From NCBI RefSeq assembly GCF_000971295.1, contig NZ_LANJ01000019.1:62001-126000 (forward strand): 64,000 nucleotides of DNA. Direction: 5' to 3'. A program made the translations under genes and the position numbers. The notes under the pieces were generated by a model, which saw nothing but the letters and a program-made list of their open reading frames with translations, made no database searches and was not told where the DNA came from. Position 1 is the first letter of the stretch. Each line of letters opens with the position of its first letter. Origin of the DNA: Devosia epidermidihirudinis. GTDB taxonomy: Bacteria; Pseudomonadota; Alphaproteobacteria; Rhizobiales; Devosiaceae. Of the stretch, positions 53,270-62,297 are shown piece after piece.

Positions 53270-54649
53270 ATGAATTCCTTCCTCATTGCCGGACTGTTGC
53301 TTGTCCTGCTCGGCATCGCATATCAGGTGGGCTGGTCGCGCAGCCGGAACCTGGCAACGCCAAACGGCGTCAAGGTTCACTCCCGTCCACAATATCACGG
53401 CTCGCTGGTCGCGATCTGGACCCTGGTCCCTACCCTCATCATTCTGGCCCTCTGGGGCTATTTTGGCCCTGACATCGTTCGTTCCTTCGCCGTGTCGCAG
53501 ATCCCTGCCGACGTGATTGGCGGTCTCGACCAGATGGGCCTCAACAATGCCGTGCTGCGTCTGCAGTCCATCGCCAGCGGTTATGGCGTAACTGGCGAAC
53601 TGGCCCCTTACGAACAGGCCGCCGGTGAATCGCTGCGCTCGTTCCAGCTGCTGACCTCGCTGCTCGTCGCCGGTGTCGCCATCGCCGCCGGTATCGCCGC
53701 CCTGCTGTTTGCCCGCAGCCGCATCACGGCTCGCCTCCGGGCCCGCAACTCGGTTGAGCGCATCGTCAACCTGGCCCTGCTGGCCTGCTCGGGCGTTGCA
53801 ATCCTGACCACGCTGGGCATTGTCGCCTCGCTGCTGACCGAAGCCATCCGCTTCTTCACCTTCATCAACCCGATCGACTTCTTCTTCGGCACCGTGTGGA
53901 ACCCAAAGTTCTCCTCGACCGTCGCTGGTGATTACGGTCAGTACGGCCTGCTGCCGCTGCTGTCGGGTACGCTGATGGTTGCAGCCATCGCCATGCTGGT
54001 CGCCGTTCCGGTCGGCCTGATGGCCGCAATCTATCTCAGCCAATATGCGCCGCGTCAGCTGCGTGCCGTCGCCAAGCCACTGATCGAAATCCTCGCCGGT
54101 ATCCCAACCATCGTCTACGGCTTCTTCGCCCTGGTCACGGTTGGTCCATTCCTGCGTGATGCCGGCGCCGCCATCGGCATCAGCGTCAGCGCCACCAGCG
54201 CCCTGACCGCCGGTATCGTCATGGGGATCATGATCATCCCCTTCATCTCCTCGCTCAGCGATGACATTCTCAACCAGGTGCCACGCACCCTGCGCGACGG
54301 CGCCTACGGTCTGGGCGCAACCCAGTCCGAAACCATCCGCAACGTGCTGCTGCCAGCCGCACTGCCCGGCATTGTCGGCGCCTTCCTGCTGGCTGTCAGC
54401 CGCGCCATCGGCGAAACCATGATCGTGGTGCTTGCCGCCGGTAACAGCCCCATCCTACGCGGCACCCCGCTTGAGCCGGTCTCGACCATCACCGTGTCCA
54501 TCGTCAATCAGCTGACGGGCGACACCGACTTTGCTGGTCCCCAGTCTCTCGTCGGCTTCGCCCTGGGCCTCACCCTGTTCGTGATGACCCTGCTGCTCAA
54601 CATCGTCGCCCTCTACATCGTCCGTCGCTTCCGGGAGCAGTACGAATAA
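53270..54649 (+). CDS. pstC: Phosphate ABC transporter permease PstC
   Basis: 459 residues, longer than E. coli PstC because of an N-terminal extension with extra helices (residues about 1-150), a form common in alphaproteobacteria. The core transporter domain follows, with LIEILAGIPTIVYGFFALVT, LRDGAYGLGATQSETIRNVLLP as coupling loop (shown here as two parts, LRDGAYGLGAT and IRNVLLPAALPGI), and the C-terminal helices. It is paired with PstA 2 nt downstream. Confidence 0.94.
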   Translation: MNSFLIAGLLLVLLGIAYQVGWSRSRNLATPNGVKVHSRPQYHGSLVAIWTLVPTLIILALWGYFGPDIVRSFAVSQIPADVIGGLDQMGLNNAVLRLQSIASGYGVTGELAPYEQAAGESLRSFQLLTSLLVAGVAIAAGIAALLFARSRITARLRARNSVERIVNLALLACSGVAILTTLGIVASLLTEAIRFFTFINPIDFFFGTVWNPKFSSTVAGDYGQYGLLPLLSGTLMVAAIAMLVAVPVGLMAAIYLSQYAPRQLRAVAKPLIEILAGIPTIVYGFFALVTVGPFLRDAGAAIGISVSATSALTAGIVMGIMIIPFISSLSDDILNQVPRTLRDGAYGLGATQSETIRNVLLPAALPGIVGAFLLAVSRAIGETMIVVLAAGNSPILRGTPLEPVSTITVSIVNQLTGDTDFAGPQSLVGFALGLTLFVMTLLLNIVALYIVRRFREQYE

Positions 54650-54651
54650 TC

Positions 54652-56016
54652 ATGACCGACACGCTCTCAACCACAACCAACGCTTCCGCCGAGCGCACCA
54701 AGCTCATCCGCGCCGGCCTGCGCAAGCGCCACCTGACAGAAGCCATCTTCAAGGGCTTCGGCCTGGGCGCCATCGTCCTCGCACTGGGCTTTGTGGCCCT
54801 GCTGTTCGCCGACGTTCTGTCCAAGGGCATTCCAGCCTTTACGCAGTCCAACCTGCACCTGTCGGTGACCTACGATCCAGAAACCATCGGCGTAGACCCC
54901 GCTCCGGTCCGCACCGCTGGCCAGTCCGACGCCGACTTCCGCGCCGCCAACCTCAAGTGGCAGCGTGACGTCGCCCTGCTGAACTGGAACAAGGTGGTCG
55001 AGGCATCGCTCCGCGCCGCCGCTCCTGCCGGTTTTGAGATCGACAGCCGCCAGATCCTGACCATTGCCGAGACCAATGCCCGCCACCAGATCCGCGACAT
55101 GTTCGTCGCCGATCCAACCCTGCTGGGCAAAACCATCGAAGTTGACGTGCTGGCTTCGGCCAATGCCGACAACTGGGTCAAAGGCAATATCGACCGCAAC
55201 CTGGGCGACGCTCAGCAGCAGCTGTCGGCCCCGGCCCGCAACCTGATCGACACCTTCGAAGCCAATGGCACGATCTCCTCGGGCTTTGCCTGGTCGATCT
55301 TCACCAATGTGGACAGCCGCGCTGCTCCTGCCGCCGCAGGTCTGGCCGGTGCCTTCATGGGCTCGCTCTACATGATGCTGGTGGTGATCCTGCTGGCTGT
55401 GCCAATCGGGGTGGCCTCCGCCATCTATCTCGAAGAGTTCGCTCCCAAGTCGCGTCTGACCGACCTGATCGAAGTCAACATCAACAACCTGGCGGCCGTG
55501 CCATCCATCGTGTTCGGTCTGCTCGGCGCGGCGGTGTTCATCAACTACCTGCACCTGCCCCTCTCGGCTCCATTGGTCGGTGGTCTGGTGCTGACACTGA
55601 TGACGCTTCCAACCATCATCATTGCTACCCGCGGCGCATTGCAGGGCGTTTCGCCCGCTCTCCGCCAGGCCGCTCTCGGAATGGGTGCATCCAAGACGCA
55701 GATGGTGTTCCACCATGTGCTGCCGGTGACCCTGCCCTCGATCCTGACCGCAACCATCATTGGTGTGGCTCAGGCCATGGGTGAAACCGCGCCGCTGCTG
55801 CTGATCGGCATGAATGCCTTCGTCGCCTCGGTGCCCGCCACCCCGCTCGATCAGGCCACCGCTCTGCCCGTCCAGATCTTCCTCTGGCAGGGCAATGAAA
55901 ACCGCAACTTCTTCGAAGCCCGCACCTCTGCAGCCATCATCGTGCTGCTGGGCTTCATGATCCTGCTTAACGCCATCGCCATCTTCCTGCGGACGCGCCT
56001 CGAAAAGCGCGCATAG
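54652..56016 (+). CDS. pstA: Phosphate ABC transporter permease PstA
   Basis: 454 residues with an extended N-terminal region (about 70-200, containing a periplasmic insert) before the transporter core: GVASAIYLEEFAP, LAAVPSIVFGLLGAAVFINY, and the coupling loop LRQAALGMGASKTQMVFHHV. It lies between pstC and pstB in the conserved order. Confidence 0.94.
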   Translation: MTDTLSTTTNASAERTKLIRAGLRKRHLTEAIFKGFGLGAIVLALGFVALLFADVLSKGIPAFTQSNLHLSVTYDPETIGVDPAPVRTAGQSDADFRAANLKWQRDVALLNWNKVVEASLRAAAPAGFEIDSRQILTIAETNARHQIRDMFVADPTLLGKTIEVDVLASANADNWVKGNIDRNLGDAQQQLSAPARNLIDTFEANGTISSGFAWSIFTNVDSRAAPAAAGLAGAFMGSLYMMLVVILLAVPIGVASAIYLEEFAPKSRLTDLIEVNINNLAAVPSIVFGLLGAAVFINYLHLPLSAPLVGGLVLTLMTLPTIIIATRGALQGVSPALRQAALGMGASKTQMVFHHVLPVTLPSILTATIIGVAQAMGETAPLLLIGMNAFVASVPATPLDQATALPVQIFLWQGNENRNFFEARTSAAIIVLLGFMILLNAIAIFLRTRLEKRA

Positions 56017-56031
56017 AAGGACTTAGCCAAA

Positions 56032-56868
56032 ATGGATATGCTTGCCGGCAAGGTTAAGATGACCCAGCAAACCGTGAACACCGCCATGAATCCGACTGAC
56101 GCTCTTGAACGCCAAATCCGCCTGACCGCCCGCGATGTCACCGTGCACTACGGCGCCAAGCAGGCCCTGCATGGCATTTCGATCGATATCCCAGACCGCG
56201 CCGTGACCTCCTTCATCGGACCATCGGGCTGCGGCAAGTCGACCTTCCTGCGCTGCATTAACCGCATGAACGACACCATCGAAGGCGCCAAGGTTGGCGG
56301 CACGATCAAGCTCGACGGCGACGATATCTACGATCCGAACCTGGACGTGGTGGAACTGCGTGCCCGTATCGGCATGGTGTTCCAGAAGCCAAATCCGTTC
56401 CCCAAGTCGATCTACGACAACGTCGCCTATGGTCCACGCATCCATGGCCTGGCCAAGTCCAAGACCGATCTGGACGAAATCGTTGTGTCCTCGCTGCGCA
56501 AGGCGGGCCTGTTTGAAGAGGTGAAGGATCGGCTCAACGAACCCGGCACCGGTCTTTCGGGGGGTCAGCAGCAGCGTCTGTGCATTGCCCGCGCCATCGC
56601 CGTTGGCCCCGAAGTGATCCTGATGGACGAGCCCTGCTCGGCACTCGACCCGATCGCCACCGCCATCATCGAAGAACTGATCGACGAATTGCGCGAAAAC
56701 TACACCATCGTCATCGTCACCCACTCCATGCAGCAGGCCGCCCGCGTTTCGCAGAAAACGGCCTTCTTCCATCTGGGCAATCTGATCGAGGAAGGCGTCA
56801 CCGAAGACATCTTCACCAACCCGATCAACAAGCAGACCCAGGACTACATCATGGGCCGTATCGGCTAA
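56032..56868 (+). CDS. pstB: Phosphate ABC transporter ATP-binding protein PstB
   Basis: 278 residues with Walker [30 protein letters not shown] (typical of PstB), signature [14 protein letters not shown], Walker [15 protein letters not shown], and H-loop IVTHSMQQA. The start ATG 56032 has AAGGA upstream; an internal ATG (MTQQ) 27 nt later is possible. Confidence 0.96.
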   Translation: MDMLAGKVKMTQQTVNTAMNPTDALERQIRLTARDVTVHYGAKQALHGISIDIPDRAVTSFIGPSGCGKSTFLRCINRMNDTIEGAKVGGTIKLDGDDIYDPNLDVVELRARIGMVFQKPNPFPKSIYDNVAYGPRIHGLAKSKTDLDEIVVSSLRKAGLFEEVKDRLNEPGTGLSGGQQQRLCIARAIAVGPEVILMDEPCSALDPIATAIIEELIDELRENYTIVIVTHSMQQAARVSQKTAFFHLGNLIEEGVTEDIFTNPINKQTQDYIMGRIG

Positions 56869-56885
56869 GGGCGGGAGCAATTATC

Positions 56886-57596
56886 ATGGCCAATATCGGC
56901 AAAGACCACATCGTATCCGCCTATGGCGACGAACTCGTCGCCCTCGCCCAGCTCATCTCCGAAATGGGTGGCCAGGTTGAAGTCGCCATCGAGAATGGCA
57001 CCAAGGCCCTGCTCAAGCTAGACCGCGAGCTGGCCGACGTCACCATCATCGCCGACCAGCGCATCGACGACATGCAGCGCAAGATCGACGACATGGCCGT
57101 CTCCATGATCGCCCGTCGCCAGCCCATGGCGTCGGACCTGCGCTCGATCATCACCTCGATCCACGTCGCGGCTGATCTCGAACGCGTTGGCGACATGGCC
57201 AAGCAGCTGGCCCGCCGCTCGCTCAAGCTCGAGGGCCTGAGCCTGCAGCCAACCTTCTACAACGGCGTCAAGAACATGACGGCGCTGGTGCTGCGCCAGA
57301 TCAAGGAAGCGCTCGACGCCTATGCGGCGCGCGACGAAGCCATGGCCATCGAAGTGTGCAACCGCGACGACGAAGTCGATGCCATGCACACCTCGCTGTT
57401 CCGCGAACTCCTGACCTACATGATGGAAGATCCGCGCAACATCACGCCCTGCACGCACCTGCTGTTCTGCGCCAAGAGCCTGGAACGCGTCGGCGACCAC
57501 GCCACCAACATTGCCGAGCGCGCTTACTACCTCAAGACCGGCAAGCAGCTGACATCCGACGTGCAGGAACTGCACCGGACCCAGATCAAGCCCTGA
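56886..57596 (+). CDS. phoU: Phosphate signalling complex protein PhoU
   Basis: 236 residues forming two three-helix repeats with the conserved DLRSIITSIHVAADLERVGDMA motif (parts DLRSIITSIHV and DLERVGDMA) and its second copy SLERVGDHATNIAE. PhoU links the Pst transporter to the PhoR/PhoB system and represses the regulon at high phosphate. It follows pstB by 17 nt. Confidence 0.95.
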   Translation: MANIGKDHIVSAYGDELVALAQLISEMGGQVEVAIENGTKALLKLDRELADVTIIADQRIDDMQRKIDDMAVSMIARRQPMASDLRSIITSIHVAADLERVGDMAKQLARRSLKLEGLSLQPTFYNGVKNMTALVLRQIKEALDAYAARDEAMAIEVCNRDDEVDAMHTSLFRELLTYMMEDPRNITPCTHLLFCAKSLERVGDHATNIAERAYYLKTGKQLTSDVQELHRTQIKP

Positions 57597-57619
57597 TAGG
57601 GGCTTGCACCACCCATGAC

Positions 57620-57645
57620 GTCACTCCCGCAACAGCGGGGGTGAC
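57620..57645 (+). repeat. REP-like hairpin between phoU and phoB
   Basis: GTCACTCCCGC and GCGGGGGTGAC separated by 4 nt, with one T-G wobble. Its sequence resembles the hairpin after phoB (58407-58428), so both are probably copies of a dispersed palindromic element rather than dedicated terminators. Confidence 0.5.
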
Positions 57646-57695
57646 GGCCCGATAGAATTGATGGCCGGCAAAGTCCGGCACAATGGGAGCCACCC

Positions 57696-58397
57696 ATGCC
57701 GGCTACGATCCTCGTCGTTGAAGACGAAGGCGATATCGCCATTCTGCTGCGCTACAATCTGGAGGCCGAAGGCTTCCGCGTTGTCACCGCCGAAACGGGC
57801 GACGAAGCGCAACACGCGATTCAAGACAAACTGCCAGACCTGATCCTGCTCGACTGGATGCTGCCCGAAGTCTCCGGCATCGAGCTGTGCCGCCGCCTGC
57901 GCGCCCGCGAAGAAACCGCCCGTGTGCCGATCATCATGTTGACGGCGCGTGGCGAAGAAGAAGAGCGCGTGCGGGGCCTGGCCACCGGCGCCGACGACTA
58001 TGTCGTCAAGCCCTTCTCGGTGCCCGAGCTGGTGGCGCGTATCCACGCCCTGCTCCGCCGCGCCAATCCAAACCTGGTGACGGCCGCCCTCAAGGTCGGC
58101 GATCTCGAGCTCGACCGCACCACCCACCGCGTCCGCCGCGCCAACCGCGACGTGCACCTTGGGCCAACCGAGTACCGCCTGCTCGAATATCTGATGCGCC
58201 ACCCCGGCCGTGTCTATTCGCGCGAGCAACTGCTTGATGGCGTCTGGGGCAATGATGTCTATGTCGACGAACGCACGGTCGACGTCCACATCGGCCGCCT
58301 CCGTCGCGCCATCAACCGCGGCCGCGAAAGCGACCCCATCCGCACGGTCCGCGGCGCGGGTTACGCGTTCGACGAGCGGTTCTCGCAGGTTGCCTGA
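57696..58397 (+). CDS. phoB: Phosphate regulon response regulator PhoB
   Basis: 233 residues. Receiver domain with ILVVEDEGDI, the phosphorylated Asp53 in LLDWMLPE, and YVVKPFSV. C-terminal OmpR-type winged helix with YSREQLLDGVWGNDVYVDER and the RTVRGAGYAF wing. ATG 57696 follows GGGAG. No phoR partner is in the window. It should bind the Pho box ahead of pstS. Confidence 0.95.
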   Translation: MPATILVVEDEGDIAILLRYNLEAEGFRVVTAETGDEAQHAIQDKLPDLILLDWMLPEVSGIELCRRLRAREETARVPIIMLTARGEEEERVRGLATGADDYVVKPFSVPELVARIHALLRRANPNLVTAALKVGDLELDRTTHRVRRANRDVHLGPTEYRLLEYLMRHPGRVYSREQLLDGVWGNDVYVDERTVDVHIGRLRRAINRGRESDPIRTVRGAGYAFDERFSQVA

Positions 58398-58406
58398 ATG
58401 ATTGTC

Positions 58407-58428
58407 ACCCCCGCTCCGGCGGGGGTGA
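58407..58428. terminator. Hairpin terminating phoB
   Basis: CACCCCCGC / GCGGGGGTG stem with a 4-nt loop, followed by AGTTT, 10 nt after the phoB stop. It could end the pst operon, although it is also close in sequence to the REP-like element at 57620. Confidence 0.5.
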
Positions 58429-58450
58429 GTTTATCTGGCTTCCCACCCAC

Positions 58451-58553
58451 AGGTGTCATCCCGGCGTAGGCCGGGATCCAGGTCCGTGGCGATCCAACTC
58501 ATCCAGCGCCGGGATAGTCTTCAGCATGGATTCCGGCATGCGCCGGAATGACG
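58451..58553. repeat. Composite REP-like element between convergent phoB and proV
   Basis: Two palindromes, ATCCCGGC-N4-GCCGGGAT (58458-58477) and ATTCCGGC-N4-GCCGGAAT (58530-58549), in opposite orientation and flanked by GTC...CCAG and GGATGA/AATGACG-like ends. This paired layout is typical of dispersed intergenic repeats in alphaproteobacteria. The first bases of the window look like the end of another copy. Confidence 0.65.
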
Positions 58554-58652
58554 TCGTGGTTGTGAAGGGGCATGCGCCTCCCTCCCCTTGATGGGGGGAA
58601 TGAGGGTGGGGTGACGCCCCCGCCACCGATGTCACCGGGTTTGGGACGTCGC

Positions 58653-59696
58653 CTAAGCCGCGTCGGGGCTGTAGCGAGCCAGGGCCTTGATGACCTGCTT
58701 GGCGGTGACTCGGCCGATCTGGTTGCCGTCATTGTCGAGGACACCAACCCATTGATGCTCGGCGAAGAGTGGCAGCACGTCTTCGCAGCGGGCGTCCATG
58801 GGCACTGAGCGTTCACACGGTTCGGTTGCGCCGCGCTCCATGATCGAACGCACATGGATGGCGCGGGCTTTGTTCACCTGCCGCACGAACTCCTCGATAT
58901 GCTCATTGGCGGGCCGCAGCACGATATCTTCGGGCTTGCCCTCCTGCTGGAGCGCACCATCCTTGAGCACGGCAATGCGGTCGCCGATCTTGAGCGCTTC
59001 GTCGAAGTCGTGCGTGATAAACAGGATGGTCTTGCCCAGCGACTTCTGTAGCTCGATCAACTGATCCTGCATGCCCGAGCGGATCAGCGGGTCGAGCGCG
59101 GAAAACGCCTCATCCATCAAAATGATGTCGGTATCGAGCGCCAGCGCCCGGGCCAGACCCACGCGCTGCTGCTGGCCACCGGAGAGCTGGCGCGGCTGCG
59201 AGTTTTCGTAACCAGCCAGTCCGACGATCTCGATCCACTTGGCGGCTTCTTCCGTGCGCTGCTTTTTGGCAACGCCGCGCACTTCGAGCCCATAGGCGAC
59301 ATTGTCGATCACCGAGCGATGCGGCAACAGGCCGAACTTCTGGAACACCATGGCGACGCTGCTACGGCGATAGCTGCGCAATTGCGCCAGCGTCATCGTC
59401 AGCACATCGGTGCCATCCACAATGATCTCCCCGGCAGTCGGCTCGATCAGCCGGTTGACGTGACGGATCAGTGTTGACTTGCCCGACCCCGACAGGCCCA
59501 TCACCACAAAAATCTGTCCTTTGGCGATATCGAGAGAGACATTGTCGAGCCCGACCACGTGGCCCGTTTCGGCCTGCACGTCAGCCTTGGACCGGCCAGA
59601 CCGGAGCATTTCAAGCGCCACCTGCGGATTGTCGCCAAAGATCTTGGTGACGCCACGCATGGCAATGGCGAGGTTTGGATTGGCTTCGATACTCAT
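58653..59696 (-). CDS. Glycine betaine/proline ABC transporter ATP-binding protein (ProV type)
   Basis: 347 residues. Walker A GLSGSGKST, ProV-type FQKFGLLPHRSVIDNVAYGL (split as FQKFGLLPH and VIDNVAYGLEVRG), signature [15 protein letters not shown], Walker B LMDEAFSALDPLIR, and H-loop FITHDFDEAL. A short C-terminal CBS-like segment (about 285-340) could sense ionic strength. Its start overlaps the permease stop by 4 nt. Confidence 0.93.
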   Translation of the reverse strand: MSIEANPNLAIAMRGVTKIFGDNPQVALEMLRSGRSKADVQAETGHVVGLDNVSLDIAKGQIFVVMGLSGSGKSTLIRHVNRLIEPTAGEIIVDGTDVLTMTLAQLRSYRRSSVAMVFQKFGLLPHRSVIDNVAYGLEVRGVAKKQRTEEAAKWIEIVGLAGYENSQPRQLSGGQQQRVGLARALALDTDIILMDEAFSALDPLIRSGMQDQLIELQKSLGKTILFITHDFDEALKIGDRIAVLKDGALQQEGKPEDIVLRPANEHIEEFVRQVNKARAIHVRSIMERGATEPCERSVPMDARCEDVLPLFAEHQWVGVLDNDGNQIGRVTAKQVIKALARYSPDAA

Positions 59697-60565
59697 GACT
59701 TCGCCTCCGCCAGGCCGATACGGCCCTGCAATTGTTTGCCGAACGACTGGGTGATGCGATCAAAGATGATCGCCAGCACGACGATACCAAGACCGGCAAA
59801 TAGCCCACGGCTGACCTCAAGCCGGCCAATGCCCTGCAGCACCTGATAGCCCAGCCCACCAGCGCCGATCATCGAGGCGATCACCACCATCGAGAGTGCC
59901 ATCATCGTGGTCTGGTTGATGCCCGCGAGAATGGTAGGCAGCGCCAACGGGATCTGCACGCCGAGCAGGCGCTGGCGCGGATTGGTGCCAAAGGCGCGGC
60001 TGGCTTCCATCACGGCTGGATCGACCGAGCGCAGGCCCAGATCGGTGAGGCGGATCAGCGGCGGCGCGGCATAAACGATGGTGGCGATCAGCGCCGGGAT
60101 TTTGCCGGGGCCAAAGATCATCACCGTGGGGATGAGATAAACAAAGCTCGGCAGCGTCTGCATCAGATCGAGCACGGGCGTGAAAATCTTGCGGACATTG
60201 AGCGAGCGGCTCATCCAGACACCGACCGGGATCGACACCACAATGGCGGTGAGCGTCGCCGCGATCATCAGGGCCATGGTAGTCATGGCGTCCTTCCATA
60301 GGTCCATCAGACCCAGGAACAGCAGCGACAGCAGCACCACCAGCGGCAGCTTCCAGCTGCGCGTGGCCAGCCAGGCGATACCGGTCAGAATGGCGATGAT
60401 CAACCACCATGGCGTGGCGATCAGCAGGTCTTCAATGCCCTTGAGCAGCATCAGCAGCGGATAGGCGGCGGCTTCAAAGCCATCGCCCCAGTTGCGCACG
60501 ACCCAGTTCAGGCCATCGTCGATAGCCCGACGCAGCGGGCGCGTATCAATCAGTTGAGGGAACAC
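59693..60565 (-). CDS. Glycine betaine/proline ABC transporter permease (ProW type)
   Basis: 290 residues with an N-terminal periplasmic-facing stretch, about six helices, and MQTLPSFVYLIPTVMIFGPG, the ProW/OpuAB family signature. The coupling loop is in EASRAFGTNPRQRLLGVQIPLALP (as EASRAFGTNPRQRLLGV). It is between ATPase and binding-protein genes in the order X-W-V on the minus strand. Confidence 0.93.
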   Translation of the reverse strand: MFPQLIDTRPLRRAIDDGLNWVVRNWGDGFEAAAYPLLMLLKGIEDLLIATPWWLIIAILTGIAWLATRSWKLPLVVLLSLLFLGLMDLWKDAMTTMALMIAATLTAIVVSIPVGVWMSRSLNVRKIFTPVLDLMQTLPSFVYLIPTVMIFGPGKIPALIATIVYAAPPLIRLTDLGLRSVDPAVMEASRAFGTNPRQRLLGVQIPLALPTILAGINQTTMMALSMVVIASMIGAGGLGYQVLQGIGRLEVSRGLFAGLGIVVLAIIFDRITQSFGKQLQGRIGLAEAKS

Positions 60566-60666
60566 GTTGTGTCACTTTCATTGGCCCACCGGGCCGTTGA
60601 TCTGGCGCGCGCTATCCCCAAGGGAGCCGGCGACAGCTCGCTTGGGGATTGGGCGCGGAACGGAAA

Positions 60667-60692
60667 AGCGGCCGGATCGAAACCCGGCCGCT
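60667..60692. terminator. Hairpin between proX and proW
   Basis: AGCGGCCGG and CCGGCCGCT with an 8-nt loop, in the 149-nt gap between the binding protein and permease genes. A second inverted repeat ATCCCCAAG / CTTGGGGAT lies nearby (about 60616-60650). They probably reduce readthrough into proW, as in the other ABC operons here. Confidence 0.55.
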
Positions 60693-60714
60693 GCGCTATC
60701 GCTGTGAGGAGCGA

Positions 60715-61743
60715 TCAGCTGATACTGGCGCGAACCTTTTCGGCAACTTCTGGCGACACCCAGCCGCTCCAGAGATCTTCCTTGGTCTTGAGGAAGTTCT
60801 CGGCCGTTGCGGCGGCGTCGGCCTGGTTTTCGTCGCCATAGACCAGCAGCTCGCTGATTTCGGCATTGGTCAGGCCAACCTTGGTGAAGTACTCGGCGAT
60901 CACAGGTGCCTCTTCCTGCAGCCAGGCGGCGGCACCAACGATGGCGGGCGAGGACGGATAGGCCGTCACGCCGGCTGGCTCATTGCAGTCCGGATCGGTG
61001 TTGCAGGCATAAACCTCTGGCAGGGTTTCACCCATGTCCAGCGCCACAGCGTCGAACTTGCCCAGGATGGCCGTTGGACCCCAGTAGTAGAACAGGATCG
61101 GCTCTTCGCGGGTGAAGGCGCGGGCAATCGAGGCGTCCAGCGCACCACCCGAACCGGGCGAGAACAGGTTCCACGCGCCGCTCATGTCATAGGCGTCAAA
61201 CAGTGCTGTAGTGGCCAGCTCGCAGCCCCAGCCGGGAGGGCACGAATAGATGCGGCCCTTGCTGGAATCCTCGGGGTCCGGGAACACGCTCGGATTGGCA
61301 ATCGCCGTTTCGGCGCTGACGATCTCGGGATGGGCTTCCTGCGTATAGCGCGGAATGAACCAGCCTTCGATCGTGCCATCGGTGATGGCGCCGCCAAGGG
61401 CAACAACGGAGCCCTCGGCAAGGGCTGCGTCCCACTGATCCTGAACGGTGCTGGTCCACAGCTCTGGCGCAACAGCAGGCGAGCCGCGCGTCACCATCGA
61501 GCTGGTGGTGGGCACGGTATCTCCGGTGACGATGGCAACATCGCACCCGAAACCGGCCTCAAGAATTTTGGCATGGATATGCGCCAAGGCGGCCGCGGAG
61601 GGCCAGGTCATCTCGGCAATGTCGATGGTCCGGTCGGTGCCGCAGGCAGCGGCGCCCTCGTCCTGGGCCATGGTGGGAAGACTAGAAACGGAAAAGAAGG
61701 CAACAGCCATCGCGGCGGCAATGCCACCGGATTTCAATATCAT
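60715..61743 (-). CDS. Glycine betaine ABC transporter substrate-binding protein (ProX/OpuAC type)
   Basis: 342 residues, periplasmic; signal peptide ends at PTMA (about 26). The mature part has the OpuAC fold: IDIAEMTWPSAAALAHIHAK, ILEAGFGCDVAIVTGDT, PELWTSTVQDQWD, and GWFIPRYTQEAHPEI. Paired cysteines (GFGC, PPGWGC, CNTDPDC) may form disulfides. It is the first gene of the proXWV operon for compatible-solute or quaternary-amine uptake. Confidence 0.9.
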   Translation of the reverse strand: MILKSGGIAAAMAVAFFSVSSLPTMAQDEGAAACGTDRTIDIAEMTWPSAAALAHIHAKILEAGFGCDVAIVTGDTVPTTSSMVTRGSPAVAPELWTSTVQDQWDAALAEGSVVALGGAITDGTIEGWFIPRYTQEAHPEIVSAETAIANPSVFPDPEDSSKGRIYSCPPGWGCELATTALFDAYDMSGAWNLFSPGSGGALDASIARAFTREEPILFYYWGPTAILGKFDAVALDMGETLPEVYACNTDPDCNEPAGVTAYPSSPAIVGAAAWLQEEAPVIAEYFTKVGLTNAEISELLVYGDENQADAAATAENFLKTKEDLWSGWVSPEVAEKVRASIS

Positions 61744-62105
61744 CAGGTCACTCCTGGATTTATCTGAGTAGCCAGACCATAGGGAGACAGATCATATGTG
61801 TCAAATCACCCAATATTTGCCGCACCACTGTAAACTGATCGTGCGACAACTTGGAAAATCAACTAAACGCTGTCCCAATCATATTGCCCCGTATACGAAT
61901 TATGTTGTTCTGTAACTTTCAGAGACCACACTGATACAGCCATCAAGACAAAATAATTCTGCACGCCACCTTCTCGCCGCATATGCGCCCATTTTCCGGG
62001 CGGTTGCGGCGGCACCGTTGCCGAGCTTGCGGGGGCAAAAACTACTTGGTGGGGAAAATGACGGCGTCGCGCAGAGAAGAGACAGGACAGCAGCAGACAC
62101 CACTG

Positions 62106-62199
62106 AGACCTCATGGTGATCCTGTCGAACCACGCGGTCGGGCTAGTGGAGGGCCGCGATGGCATGACCTCGTCCTTCGACAAGCTCAGGATGAGGTCT
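62106..62199. repeat. 94-bp intergenic element with 9-bp terminal inverted repeats
   Basis: AGACCTCAT at the left end and its exact complement ATGAGGTCT at the right. Inside the right arm is a hairpin CCTCGTCCT / AGGATGAGG around TTCGACAAGCTC. The phrase TCCTTCGACAAGCTCAGGA is found in dispersed intergenic repeats of many proteobacteria, so this is probably a non-coding mobile or REP-type sequence. Confidence 0.6.
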
Positions 62200-62220
62200 G
62201 CTGGGCGAGTAGCGGTCGCC

Positions 62221-62254
62221 AAAAAGAACACCCCCGAGCGTGGGCCCGGGGGGG
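62221..62254 (-). terminator. Terminator of the aldehyde dehydrogenase gene
   Basis: Read on the minus strand: a stem formed by the C-run and G-run (CCCCCG / CGGGGG plus flanking pairs) followed by TGTTCTTTTT. It lies 44 nt after the stop codon of the gene at 62298. Confidence 0.65.
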
Positions 62255-62297
62255 ATGTAGGATTGTTCTGGCGTCGTTGCGCCGGACTTAACCGCAA

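Larger units (their letters stand above)
61744..62297. other. Intergenic region between proX and the aldehyde dehydrogenase gene
   Basis: 554 nt. It is AT-rich up to about 61930 (promoter region of proX on the minus strand), then carries the inverted-repeat element 62106-62199 and the aldehyde dehydrogenase terminator at 62221-62254. Short reading frames in it have no convincing start or family features. Confidence 0.6.

Noticed and set aside
52067..54043. Long minus-strand open frame across pstS and pstC
   Set aside because: It results from codon bias of the highly expressed pst genes. The translation is low-complexity and antisense to a conserved operon.
61863..62297. Small open frames between proX and the aldehyde dehydrogenase gene
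   Set aside because: They run through the inverted-repeat element and terminator, and lack start signals and family features.
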